This document shows, in pieces, positions 41,839 to 50,498 of a stretch of DNA of 64,000 nucleotides. The notes under the pieces were generated by a model, which saw only the letters and a list, made by a program, of their open reading frames with translations, was not told the origin of the DNA and did no database searches. The DNA is from Nocardia asteroides (GTDB lineage: Bacteria > Actinomycetota > Actinomycetes > Mycobacteriales > Mycobacteriaceae), in contig NZ_CP089214.1 in the NCBI RefSeq assembly GCF_021183625.1, positions 4,278,001-4,342,000 of the forward strand, in the 5' to 3' direction. The translations under genes and the position numbers were made by a program. How positions within the stretch are numbered: the stretch's first letter is position 1; every line of letters starts with the position of its first letter.

Positions 41839-42717
41839 TCAAACTGCGGCCCGCACCGGCCGCCTGCCCGCGCTCCGCCGCCCGACCACCCGGCACACCA
41901 GGTAGATGACGAACGAGATGGTGGTGACGAAGGTCGAGACCGGCACCCCGGGCGCCAGCGAGAGCACGATCCCGCCCACGGCGGCCACCTCGGCGAAGAG
42001 CACCGCGAGCACCGTCGCCCGCACCGGGCTCGCGGTCACCTGCGCGGCCGCCGCAGCCGGGGTGATCAGCAGCGCGAGGACAAGCAGCGCGCCGACGATC
42101 TGCACGCCGAACGCCGCGGTGATGCCGAGCATGACCGCGAAGACCACCGAGAGCGCGCGCACCGGAACCCCGCGCGCCTGCGCCACCTCCGGATCGGTGC
42201 TGGCGAAGAGCAGCGGCCGATAGATCAGCGCCAGCACCGCCAGCACCCCGACGGTGCAGGCGATCAGCAGCGTCAGCCCGCTGTACCCGACGCTCACCAC
42301 CTGCCCGGTGAGCAGCGAGAACTTGGAGCCCGCGCGCTCGGGGCCGAGCCAGAGGAAGAGCACCGAGAGCCCGAGCCCGAAGGAGAGCACCACCGCGATC
42401 ACCGAATCGCGCTCGCGCGCCTTGGTGCCGAGCACGCCGAAGAGCACCGCCGCGATCACCGAGCCGACGATGGCGCCGACCCCGACGCCGATCCCGGCGA
42501 GCAGCGCGGCGGCCGCGCCGGTGAGCGAGAGCTCGCTGGTGCCGTGCACCGCGAAGGACATCTGCCTGCTCACCACCAGCGGCCCGATCACCCCGGCGAG
42601 CAGCCCGAGCAGCGCGGCCGCGAGCAGCGCCTGCTGCACGAAGTCGTAGCCGATCAGGTTGGCGGTGGTCGAGAAGTCGAAGGTCTTGGCGAGCACGCCG
42701 CCGAGCTTGTCGATCAC
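41839..42717 (-). CDS. Metal ABC transporter permease (ZnuB/TroC family)
   Basis: A 292-residue permease with about eight helices. The family signature SRQMSFAVHGTSELSLTGAA and the ALLVLALLITPAAAAAQ segment mark zinc/manganese (cluster 9) importers. GTG 42717 overlaps the ATPase stop by 4 bases. It is the last gene of a substrate-binding protein/ATPase/permease operon; zinc is favoured because of the Zur-like box at the promoter. Confidence 0.92.
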   Translation of the reverse strand: MIDKLGGVLAKTFDFSTTANLIGYDFVQQALLAAALLGLLAGVIGPLVVSRQMSFAVHGTSELSLTGAAAALLAGIGVGVGAIVGSVIAAVLFGVLGTKARERDSVIAVVLSFGLGLSVLFLWLGPERAGSKFSLLTGQVVSVGYSGLTLLIACTVGVLAVLALIYRPLLFASTDPEVAQARGVPVRALSVVFAVMLGITAAFGVQIVGALLVLALLITPAAAAAQVTASPVRATVLAVLFAEVAAVGGIVLSLAPGVPVSTFVTTISFVIYLVCRVVGRRSAGRRPVRAAV

Positions 42718-43616
42718 GCGCGCGCCCCGTTCCGCGCCGCCCCCGGCCCGAACTCCTCGGCGCCGTGGCAGTGCGCGCCCGCGGTGCCGAGCGCGTCCAT
42801 GGTGTCACCGGTGCCGACCACGACCAGCCGGCCGCGCACCCGCAGCACCTCGACGTCGGTGCCGTACAGCTCGGAGAGCACCGCCGAGGTCATCACCTCG
42901 TCCGGGGTGCCGATCCGGAAACGGCCGTTCACCAGGTAGATCACCCGGTCGACGAGCGGGAGCACCGGGTTGATCTCGTGCGTCACGAAGAGCACGGCGG
43001 TGCCGCTGGTCCGCCTGCGGCGGTCGATCAGCTCGGCGACCAGCTGCTGATTGGCCAGGTCCAGGCTGAGCAGCGGCTCGTCGCAGAGCAGTACCCGCGG
43101 GTCGCCGACCAGTGCCTGCGCCACCCGCAGCCGCTGCTGCTCGCCGCCGGACATGGATTCGAGCGGGGCATCGGCGTACCCCTGCGCGCCGACGTCGGCG
43201 ATGGCGGCGCGCACCCGGCGCGCCCGCTCGGCGCGGTTGCGCAGCCCGAGCCCCCAGCGGTGCCCGTCCACCCCGAGCCCGACCAGGTCCACGCCGCGCA
43301 GCTGCACCCCGGCGTCGATGGTCTTCTGCTGCGGCACGTAGCCGATGTGCGGATTGCCGGTGCGCGCGGGCGCGCCAGCGACGGTCGCGCTGCCCCGGCT
43401 CAGCGCCAGCTGCCCGAGCAGCACCTTGAGCAGCGAGGTCTTGCCCGAGCCGTTCGGCCCGAGCACGACGACGAATTCGCCGGGCGCCACATCCAGGTCG
43501 AGCCCCGCCCAGAGGGTCCGCGAGCCGAAGGAGAGCGCGGCGTCGGTGAGCCGGACGGCCGGGGTGATCGCCCGGTCGACCGGGACGCCGGATTCGGTGG
43601 TCACGGGAGTCCTCAC
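42714..43616 (-). CDS. Metal ABC transporter ATP-binding protein
   Basis: A 300-residue ABC ATPase: Walker A LGPNGSGKTSLL, Q-loop YVPQQKTID, signature MSGGEQQRLRVA, Walker B VLLCDEPLLSLD, and switch His in VTHEINP. The C-terminal 60 residues form an extension with a histidine end (AHCHGAEEFG) that might sense metal. GTG 43616 overlaps the binding-protein stop (GTGA); GTG 43604 is an alternative. Confidence 0.93.
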   Translation of the reverse strand: MRTPVTTESGVPVDRAITPAVRLTDAALSFGSRTLWAGLDLDVAPGEFVVVLGPNGSGKTSLLKVLLGQLALSRGSATVAGAPARTGNPHIGYVPQQKTIDAGVQLRGVDLVGLGVDGHRWGLGLRNRAERARRVRAAIADVGAQGYADAPLESMSGGEQQRLRVAQALVGDPRVLLCDEPLLSLDLANQQLVAELIDRRRRTSGTAVLFVTHEINPVLPLVDRVIYLVNGRFRIGTPDEVMTSAVLSELYGTDVEVLRVRGRLVVVGTGDTMDALGTAGAHCHGAEEFGPGAARNGARA

Positions 43617-44500
43617 GAGGGGCTCACCGCCGCGGCGAGCGCCTCGGCGTTGGCGGTCTGCCAGGCGATGTAATCGACACCGTCGGGCAGGGTTTCGGTC
43701 ACCTCGAGCACCGGGATGCTGTTCTGCTGCGCGAGGCCGCGCAGGTCCTCGGTGATCCGGTCCTCGGTCTGCACGTTGTACACCAGCACGCGCACCTGCT
43801 TGCCGGTGAGCAGGTCCCTGGTGGCGGCGACGGCCGCGGGAGCCGGGTCGGTCTCCTGCTCGATCGCCTCCTGGAACTCCGCCGGAGTCAGGTCGCGCAC
43901 CTTCGCGGCGCGCAGCAGATAGTAGGCGAGCGGCTCGGTCTGCAGCACCGGGGTGTCCGGGCGCTGGGCGGCGATCCGGTCGGTCACCGCGGCGATGCCG
44001 GCCAGCTTGCCCGTGAACTCGGCGGCGCGGTCGGTGTAGCCCTGCGCGTGCTCGGCGTCGATCCTGCCGAGCTCGGCGGCGATCTGCTCGGCGACCGTGG
44101 CGACCGTGGTCACGTCGTACCAGACGTGCTCGTTCTCCTCGGATCGGTCGGTGCGCACCGAGTACGCGTCCACCGATGGAGTGTCCCGGCCCTTCAGCGC
44201 CTGCTCCACGAACTCGTCGTAGCCGCCGCCGTTGAAGACCACCAGGTCGGCCTCGGCGAGCTCGGCGGTCTCGCCCGCCGACGACTCGTGCGAGTGCGGG
44301 TCGGCGGATGGATCGGTGATCAGCGACTCGACCTCGGCGTCCGGCCCGGCGACCGCCGCGGCAACGCTGCCCCACACGTCGGTCGAGGCGACCACCGACG
44401 GCTTGCCGGAATCGTCGGAGCTGCCGCACGCGGTCAGCGCGAACGCCGTCGCCACCCCGACGGCGAGACCGGCGGTGCGAAGGAAGAATCGGGTGGCCAC
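43613..44500 (-). CDS. Zinc/manganese ABC transporter substrate-binding lipoprotein
   Basis: A 295-residue ZnuA/TroA-type protein. Lipobox LTAC places the lipidated Cys at 25. Candidate metal ligands are His69 and His71 (DPHSHESS), a His in NEHVWYD, and acidic residues in the C-lobe. It starts VVASTDVWGSVAAAVAG after the lipobox, as in actinobacterial zinc-binding proteins. The His-rich loop of enterobacterial ZnuA is absent. The GTG start follows AGGAG. It is first in the operon and directly behind the Zur-like box. Confidence 0.93.
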   Translation of the reverse strand: MATRFFLRTAGLAVGVATAFALTACGSSDDSGKPSVVASTDVWGSVAAAVAGPDAEVESLITDPSADPHSHESSAGETAELAEADLVVFNGGGYDEFVEQALKGRDTPSVDAYSVRTDRSEENEHVWYDVTTVATVAEQIAAELGRIDAEHAQGYTDRAAEFTGKLAGIAAVTDRIAAQRPDTPVLQTEPLAYYLLRAAKVRDLTPAEFQEAIEQETDPAPAAVAATRDLLTGKQVRVLVYNVQTEDRITEDLRGLAQQNSIPVLEVTETLPDGVDYIAWQTANAEALAAAVSPS

Positions 44501-44518
44501 GGGGCTGCTCCTGTGGGT

Positions 44519-44537
44519 AATGGAAACCGTTTCCGTT
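44519..44537. promoter_or_regulatory. Zur-like operator of the zinc ABC operon
   Basis: AATGGAAAC-C-GTTTCCGTT is a 9-1-9 palindrome with one mismatch, the same architecture as the mycobacterial/streptomycete Zur box (TGAAAAT-N-ATTTTCA) but with GC substitutions. TAAAGT (complement of 44540-44545) is a good -10, so the palindrome covers the expected transcription start, a repressor position 19 bases before the gene. Confidence 0.65.
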
Positions 44538-44587
44538 TTACTTTAGCAGGCAGATCGGCCCGTCGCGCCCCGGGTGCCGGAAATGCG

Positions 44588-44622
44588 CGAGGCCCGTGCG
44601 ATCAGCGATCGCACGGGCCTCG
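44588..44622 (-). terminator. Perfect 16-bp hairpin after the OtsB-GH15 gene
   Basis: CGAGGCCCGTGCGATC (44588-44603) pairs exactly with 44607-44622 around loop AGC, 7 bases beyond the stop of the minus-strand gene. It separates that gene from the zinc operon promoter. Confidence 0.85.
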
Positions 44623-44629
44623 ATATGGG

Positions 44630-47200
44630 TCAGACCAGGACTTCCGCCTGCTGGCTCAGCAGCTGGGCGCAGCGCAGCAGCCCGAGGTGGCTGTACGCCT
44701 GCGGGTGGTTGCCCAGCGATCGCTCGGCCACCGGGTCGTACTCCTCGCTGAGCAGCCCGGTCGGCCCGGCCGCGGCCACCAGCTGCGCGAAGAGCGCCTC
44801 GGCGTCGGAGCGCTTGCCGATCAGCAGGTACGCCTCGATCAGCCAGGCCGCGCAGAGGTGGAAGCCGCCCTCGCCGCCGGGCAGCCCGTCGTCGTGGTGG
44901 TACCGGTACACCGTCGCGCCGCTGCGCAACTCCGCCTCGGTGGCGACCACGGTGGCGTGGAAGCGCGGGTCGGAGGGGTCGATCAGCCCGGAGAGGCCGA
45001 TGTGCAGGGTGGCGGCGTCCAGGTCGGTGCCCTCGTAGGCGGCGGTGTAGGACTGCACCTCCTCGTTCCAGCCCTTGGTCTTGACCTCGTCGGCGATGGT
45101 GTCGCGGAGCACCGGCCACTCGGGGTCGACCGGGCGGTCGAACTTCTGCGCGAGGGTGAGCGCGCGGTCGACCGTCAGCCAGCCCATGACCTTCGAGTAC
45201 ACGTGGTGCCGCGGGTTGCCGCGGATCTCCCAGATGCCGTGGTCCGGCTCCTGCCAGCGCCGCTGCACCGCGGCGACCATGTCCTGCACCAGCTCCCAGT
45301 CGGCGTCCGGCAGGGCGCTGGCCGGGTCGGTGATGCCGTGCCTACCGCGCGCGGCGGCCAGGTTGGCGATCAGGTCGACGATCGGGCCGAACACGTCGAG
45401 CTGGACCTGCATGTTGGCCGCGTTGCCGACCCGCACCGGGCGCGAGCCCGCGTAGCCGGGGAGCTGGTCGATGACGGCCTCGGGCGGCAGCGTCTCGCCG
45501 TAGATGGTGTACAGCGGGTGCAGCCGCTCGGGGCCGGGCAGCGTCTCCAGCACCCGGTGCACCCAGGCCAGGTAGGCGTCGGCCTCGCCGACCGAGCCGA
45601 GCGAGACCAGCGCCTGCGCGGTGAGCGCGGCATCGCGCAGCCAGCAGTAGCGGTAGTCCCAGTTCCGCACGCCGCCGATGTCCTCGGGCAGCGAGGTGGT
45701 CGCCGCGGCCAGGATGGAGCCGGACGGGGCGTGCACCAGGCCGCGCAGGGTGAGCGCGGAGCGCTTCATCAGGTCCGGCTTGAGCGGGGGCAGCTCCAGC
45801 CCGGCCGCCCACTCCGACCAGTACTGCTCGGCGAGCGCCCGCCGCTCCGGCTCCGGCGTCATCGCCGGGGTCAGATCCTCGGTGCCGCAGCGCAGTTCGA
45901 GCACCACCGGAGCAACCGACGGGTCGACGACGGCGTAGGCGAAATCGTGCGAGCCGTCGCTGCGGATCTCCCACTGCACGCCGGGCGAGCGCAGCACCAT
46001 CGGGTCGTTGGTGCCGAGCACCCGCAGCCCGGCCGGCTCGGCCTCCATGCTCACCGACACCTGCCCGAACTCCGGGCGCGGGGCGAAGGTGATCACGGCC
46101 TTCGCGGTGCCGGTGATGACGCGGGTGAGGTCGGTGCGGTCCGGCGCGACGTCGTGCGGCAGGTAGTCGACGACGCCGAGGCTGGCCCAGCGCGTCTCGA
46201 CGGTCATGGTGCCGTCCACGTAGCGCTGCGAGAGCGGGAGGCCGGGGCGTTCCGGGGCGATGGTGAAGTGGCCGGCCTGCGGGCCGCCGAGCAGGTGCGC
46301 GAAGACCGCGGCGGAGTCCGGCTCGGGGTGGCAGAACCAGGTGACGGTGGCATCCGGGGTGAGCAGTGCGACCGAGCGCGGGCTGGCCAGCATGGTCAGC
46401 CGCTCGATCCGCGGCGCGCTGGCGCCCGCCAGCCAGGTGCGCCGCTCGTCCAGCAGGAAGGCGAGCGCGCGGGAGACGTCCTCGGTGCTGTTCACCCGGT
46501 AGCCGGCCAGGCTCTCGCCCGGGCCGACCTTGATCCCGACGTCCGGGCCGGAGAGCACCCGGAACGCCTTCTCGTCGGTGACGTCGTCGCCGAAGAAGAC
46601 CGCCGCCGACGCGGCCTCCTGGTGCCGGATGGTGTCGAGCGCGTAGCCCTTGTCGGTGGCGACCACCGCGAGCTCGATCACCTCCTTGCCCTCGGTGACC
46701 TGGATCCCCACCCAGCAGGCGGCGCCCTGGCGCACCTTGTCGAGCGCGCGCCTGCCCACCTCGGGGCTGGCGTTGCGCACGTGCAGCGCGGAGCTGGCCG
46801 GCTTGTTCTCGACGGTGGTGCCCGGGTTGTCGTCGGCGATCGTGCCGAGCTCGGCCTGCACCTCGCGCAGCAGCTGCTTCGCGTCGCTGTCGATGGCGTG
46901 CACGAAGCCGACGTCGAACTCCGAGCCGTGGCTACCGATCAGCTGCACCTCGACGGGGAGCCGGGAGAGCGCCGCCAGATCGCGCAGGGCCCGGCCGGAG
47001 ATCACCGCGGCGGTGGTGCCGGTGAGCCCCGCGAGCGCGCGTAGCGCGTTCACCGATTCGCGGTGGGGAAACGCCTCCGCCGGGTCGGACACGATGGGCG
47101 CGATGGTCCCGTCGTAGTCCGAGGCCACCAACAGCCGCGGCACGCGCGCGACCGTCGACAGAGCACGGCGAAGTTCCAGTGGCAGATCCTGTGCGCTCAC
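44630..47200 (-). CDS. Trehalose-phosphatase / GH15 glycoside hydrolase fusion
   Basis: An 856-residue two-domain protein. Residues 1 to about 265 are a HAD trehalose-6-phosphate phosphatase (nucleophile region SDYDGTIAP with Asp28/Asp30, ISGRALRDLAAL, GSHGSEF, VFFGDDVTDEKAF). From about 270 to the end is a GH15-type (glucoamylase/trehalase) domain (SLPEDIGGVRNWDYRYCWLRDAA split over the active site, QLDVFG, GGEGGFHLCAAWL). One chain could thus both form trehalose from its phosphate and cleave an alpha-glucoside, perhaps trehalose. GTG 47200 is chosen because HAD homology begins just after it. Confidence 0.88.
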   Translation of the reverse strand: MSAQDLPLELRRALSTVARVPRLLVASDYDGTIAPIVSDPAEAFPHRESVNALRALAGLTGTTAAVISGRALRDLAALSRLPVEVQLIGSHGSEFDVGFVHAIDSDAKQLLREVQAELGTIADDNPGTTVENKPASSALHVRNASPEVGRRALDKVRQGAACWVGIQVTEGKEVIELAVVATDKGYALDTIRHQEAASAAVFFGDDVTDEKAFRVLSGPDVGIKVGPGESLAGYRVNSTEDVSRALAFLLDERRTWLAGASAPRIERLTMLASPRSVALLTPDATVTWFCHPEPDSAAVFAHLLGGPQAGHFTIAPERPGLPLSQRYVDGTMTVETRWASLGVVDYLPHDVAPDRTDLTRVITGTAKAVITFAPRPEFGQVSVSMEAEPAGLRVLGTNDPMVLRSPGVQWEIRSDGSHDFAYAVVDPSVAPVVLELRCGTEDLTPAMTPEPERRALAEQYWSEWAAGLELPPLKPDLMKRSALTLRGLVHAPSGSILAAATTSLPEDIGGVRNWDYRYCWLRDAALTAQALVSLGSVGEADAYLAWVHRVLETLPGPERLHPLYTIYGETLPPEAVIDQLPGYAGSRPVRVGNAANMQVQLDVFGPIVDLIANLAAARGRHGITDPASALPDADWELVQDMVAAVQRRWQEPDHGIWEIRGNPRHHVYSKVMGWLTVDRALTLAQKFDRPVDPEWPVLRDTIADEVKTKGWNEEVQSYTAAYEGTDLDAATLHIGLSGLIDPSDPRFHATVVATEAELRSGATVYRYHHDDGLPGGEGGFHLCAAWLIEAYLLIGKRSDAEALFAQLVAAAGPTGLLSEEYDPVAERSLGNHPQAYSHLGLLRCAQLLSQQAEVLV

Positions 47201-47480
47201 GCATCCAACCTTGAGATCGGAGGGGGATGATTCCGGGCGCGGGAAACAATACTGAATCGTCTGCGCCGCGCCCACGCGCGTGCGGTGTTTCCGCCCGCGC
47301 CTCACGAACGCCGGTGTACGTGCGCGCGAACGCGGCGGAATCGCACTCGCGCTACCTGTGGTTGTACCCCGTCAACGGGGTCTTCGCACGGGGAGAAGCT
47401 GTGGGCCCGCTCGCAGACGTTCCCGTCCGCACCCCATCGTCCTCGCGTGGGCACACTCCGCGCAACCGGGGAGCGAACGG

Positions 47481-48128
47481 TCAGATACTGCGTTCGCCGA
47501 GGAGCAGGTCGACGGTGAGCTCGAGGCGCTCGCTGACGTCGGTGGCGGAGGCGCGGCGGGTGAGCCAGGCGACCAGGTTGGAGAGCCAGACGTCGCTGAT
47601 GACGCGGGCAACGGCGAGCTGGCGCTCGGTGGGGTCGCCGTCGTTCATGGCGCGGGCGAAGACCCGGTCCATGACCTTGCCGACCCGGTCCACCTCGGCC
47701 GCCGCGGAGGCGTCGGCGAACATGAAGGCGCGGGTCATGGCCTCGGTGAGCAGCGGGTCGCGCTGCATCATGCGGGTGATGTTGGTGAGCAGGGTGTGCA
47801 TGCGCTCCTGCGGCGAGCCGCCGGAGAGCGGCTTGCGCTTGCCCTCGAACTGCTCGAACTCGCGGGCCAGCGCGGAGACCAGCAGGTGCACCTTGGACGG
47901 GAAGTACCGGTAGAGCGTGCCCACCGCGACGTCGGCGCGCTCGGCGACCGCCCGCATCTGCACCGCGTCGTAGCCGCCCTTGGAGGCCAGCGCCAGGGTC
48001 GCGTCCAGGATCCGCTTGCGCCGCTCCCGCTGCGCGGCGGAGCTGAGCTCGTCCTCGCTGAGCGTCGTGACCGGTCCGGTACGCGGCGCGCCGGGGTCGG
48101 GCTGCTGCGATCGCGAGGGGCTGGCCAT
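47481..48128 (-). CDS. kstR: TetR family regulator KstR (cholesterol catabolism)
   Basis: A 215-residue TetR repressor. The N-terminal HTH (SKGGYDAVQMRAVAERADVA then VGTLYRYFPSKVHLLVSAL) and the ligand domain (DPLLTEAMTRAFMFADASAA; ISDVWLSNLVAWLTRRASATDVS) agree closely with KstR (Rv3574), which releases DNA on binding a 3-oxocholestenoyl-type CoA thioester. It is divergent from the sterol side-chain operon, and a perfect KstR palindrome lies between. TAATAT (complement of 48194-48199), a likely -10 for kstR, overlaps the operator, implying autorepression. Confidence 0.95.
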   Translation of the reverse strand: MASPSRSQQPDPGAPRTGPVTTLSEDELSSAAQRERRKRILDATLALASKGGYDAVQMRAVAERADVAVGTLYRYFPSKVHLLVSALAREFEQFEGKRKPLSGGSPQERMHTLLTNITRMMQRDPLLTEAMTRAFMFADASAAAEVDRVGKVMDRVFARAMNDGDPTERQLAVARVISDVWLSNLVAWLTRRASATDVSERLELTVDLLLGERSI

Positions 48129-48197
48129 CGATGAACGTCCTTTCGGGCATTGCGCTGCGCGCCGGGCCCGCTCTTGACTTCCGCCCGGCAGAGATAT

Positions 48198-48211
48198 TAG
48201 AACATGTTCTA
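48198..48211. promoter_or_regulatory. KstR operator
   Basis: TAGAACATGTTCTA is a perfect 14-bp palindrome matching the known KstR motif (TnnAACnnGTTnnA). It lies 29 bases before fadE34 and 69 before kstR, so one dimer site can control both directions. Confidence 0.95.
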
Positions 48212-48240
48212 GGTGTGGCAGTCACGCCGGGAAGGCGGTC

Positions 48241-50484
48241 ATGAGTGTGACCATCGCCACCACTGACGAGCACAAAGCCGTCCAGGAGTCGATGCGCGGC
48301 TGGTCCGGTTCGGTCCGGCCGATTGCAACAATGCGCACCGGCGCGGCCGGATTCTGGCGTGGCTACTGGCCCGCACTGACCGATCTCGGAATCTTCCGGG
48401 TCGCGGTCGCGGAGGAGGCGGGCGGCGCCGGCGGGTCGGTGACCGATCTCGCGGTGCTGGTCGAGCAGGCCGCGCACGATCTCGTCGGCGGCCCCGTCCT
48501 GACGACGGCGGTGGCCCAGCTGGTCACCGCCGGCGCGCTCGACGAGGAGCTGCCCTGCGGACTGGCGCTCGACGGCATCGGCGGCGCGGAGCAGAGCCTA
48601 CCCGCCGCCCCCGGCGGTGTTCCGCTGACCGGGGTCTGGGAGACGGTGCTCGGCGCCACCCCGGATGCCGCCGTGTTGCTGCCGGTCGCCGCCGCCGACG
48701 GCACGCGCTGGGTGCTGCTCCCGCCGGAGACCGAAGGGCTGCGGATCGAGCCGCTCGACTCCGCCGACCCCGGCTCGCCGCTGGCCCGGGTGCACCTCAC
48801 CGAGGTCGCGGTCCCCGCCGAGCGGATCTTCCGCTCGCCGTACGCGGTCGGCGACCTGGTGCTCGCGCTGGCGACGGCCGAGCTGGCCGGGATCACCGGC
48901 TGGTGCCTGGAGACGGCCGCCGACTACGCGCGGACGCGCACCCAGTTCGGCAGGCAGATCGGGTCGTTCCAGGCGGTCAAGCACATCTGCGCGTGGATGC
49001 TCTGCCGTACCGAGCTGATCCGCGCGGTCGCCGCCGACGCCGCCGCCGCGGTGGACGAGGGCGGGGCCGAGCTGCCGATCGCCGCCGCCATCGCGGGCGC
49101 CATCTCGCTGGACGCCGCCGTGCAGACGGCCAAGGACTGCATCCAGGTGCTCGGCGGGATCGGCTTCACCTGGGAGCACGACGCGCACTTCTACCTGCGC
49201 CGCGCGCTGCTGCTCAAGCAGTTGCTCGGCGGTGGTGAGCGCTGGCGCGCCCGGGTCACCGAGCTGACTCGCGCCGGGCACCGCCGCACCACCGGCGCCG
49301 AGCGGATTCTCGCCGCGGACGGCGTCCTGGCCGATGCCGCCGGTAGCGGTCTCGCGGCCGCGCCCGGCGGGGCCGGCGCGGAGACGGGCTCCGCCGGTTC
49401 CGGCGCGGATCGTGCGGGCGAGAATGCCGCCCCGGCCAGCGAACTCGCGGCGGAAGTAGCCGCCATCGCGGCGCTCCCCGCGGACGAGCAGCGCGCGGCG
49501 CTGGCCGAGGCGGGCATGATCATGCCGCACTGGCCGCGCCCGTACGGCCGCGCCGCGAACCCGATGACCGGCCTGATGATCTCGGAGGAGCTGCGCCGCG
49601 CCGGCGTCGCCGTCCCCGACCTCACCATCGGCGGCTGGGCCGTCCCCACCCTGCTCCAGCACGGCTCCCCCGAGCAGGTCGAGCAGTTCGCCTGGCCGAC
49701 GTTGCGCGGCGAGATCGTCTGGTGCCAGCTCTTCAGCGAGCCGGAGGCGGGCTCCGACCTGGCCGCCCTGCGCACCACCGCCAAGCGCACCGATGGCGGC
49801 TGGCTGCTGCGCGGCCAGAAGGTCTGGACCTCGCTCGCGGACAAAGCGAACTGGGCAATCTGCCTGGCCCGCACCGACCCGGACGCCCCCAAGCACAGGG
49901 GCATCTCGTACTTCGTGCTGAAGATGGATACGCCCGGTCTGGAGATCCGCCCGCTCGTGCAGATCACCGGCGAGGCGCGGTTCAGCGAGGTCTTCCTCGA
50001 CGACGTCTTCGTCCCGGACGATGGCCTGGTCGGCGAGCTGAACAACGGCTGGAAGATCACCCGCGCCACGCTCGCCGCCGAGCGGGTCGCCATGAGCGGC
50101 AGCGGAATCGGCGCCGCGCTGGAGGAGCTGGTCGCCAAGCTCCCGGCGACCGGCCCCGGCGCGGAGCTGCGCAACGACAAACTGGGCGCGCTGATCTCGG
50201 ACGCGATCGCCGGATTGCTGCTGGAGCAGCACGCCGCGGTGCGCATGCTCACCGGTTCCGACCCGTCGGCGCAGAGCAGTGTGCGCAAACTGGTGGGTGT
50301 ACGGCATCGCCAGGCGGTCGCGGAGTTCGCGGTCGAGGTGGCGGGCACGGTCGGTGCGCAGGAGACCGCTGAGGTCAAGGAGTTCCTGCTCACCCGGTGC
50401 CTGTCCATCGCGGGCGGCACCGAGCAGATCCTGCTGACCGTCGCCGGTGAGCGGATCCTCGGGCTGCCGAGAGAGCAGACGTAG
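48241..50484 (+). CDS. fadE34: Two-domain acyl-CoA dehydrogenase FadE34
   Basis: A 747-residue protein of two acyl-CoA dehydrogenase modules joined by an Ala/Gly/Glu-rich linker (about 355-400), longer than in M. tuberculosis FadE34. The first module includes RTRTQFGRQIGSFQAVKH and QVLGGIGFTWEHDAHFYLRR. The second has CQLFSEPEAGSDLA, RGQKVWTS and a C-terminal SIAGGTEQILLTV. In mycobacteria it dehydrogenates a sterol CoA thioester with a five-carbon side chain (3-oxochol-4-en-24-oyl-CoA). GGGAAGG precedes the ATG. First gene behind the KstR operator. Confidence 0.93.
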   Translation: MSVTIATTDEHKAVQESMRGWSGSVRPIATMRTGAAGFWRGYWPALTDLGIFRVAVAEEAGGAGGSVTDLAVLVEQAAHDLVGGPVLTTAVAQLVTAGALDEELPCGLALDGIGGAEQSLPAAPGGVPLTGVWETVLGATPDAAVLLPVAAADGTRWVLLPPETEGLRIEPLDSADPGSPLARVHLTEVAVPAERIFRSPYAVGDLVLALATAELAGITGWCLETAADYARTRTQFGRQIGSFQAVKHICAWMLCRTELIRAVAADAAAAVDEGGAELPIAAAIAGAISLDAAVQTAKDCIQVLGGIGFTWEHDAHFYLRRALLLKQLLGGGERWRARVTELTRAGHRRTTGAERILAADGVLADAAGSGLAAAPGGAGAETGSAGSGADRAGENAAPASELAAEVAAIAALPADEQRAALAEAGMIMPHWPRPYGRAANPMTGLMISEELRRAGVAVPDLTIGGWAVPTLLQHGSPEQVEQFAWPTLRGEIVWCQLFSEPEAGSDLAALRTTAKRTDGGWLLRGQKVWTSLADKANWAICLARTDPDAPKHRGISYFVLKMDTPGLEIRPLVQITGEARFSEVFLDDVFVPDDGLVGELNNGWKITRATLAAERVAMSGSGIGAALEELVAKLPATGPGAELRNDKLGALISDAIAGLLLEQHAAVRMLTGSDPSAQSSVRKLVGVRHRQAVAEFAVEVAGTVGAQETAEVKEFLLTRCLSIAGGTEQILLTVAGERILGLPREQT

Positions 50485-50498
50485 GGACGGGGACGAAC

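Noticed and set aside
44048-47044. 998-codon plus-strand frame across the OtsB-GH15 gene
   Set aside because: Shadow of the minus-strand fusion gene and the binding-protein gene; no recognisable domain and atypical composition.
47367-47382. ACCCCGT-CA-ACGGGGT as terminator of kstR
   Set aside because: Only 7 bp with a 2-base loop and about 100 bases from the kstR stop; not strong enough to annotate.
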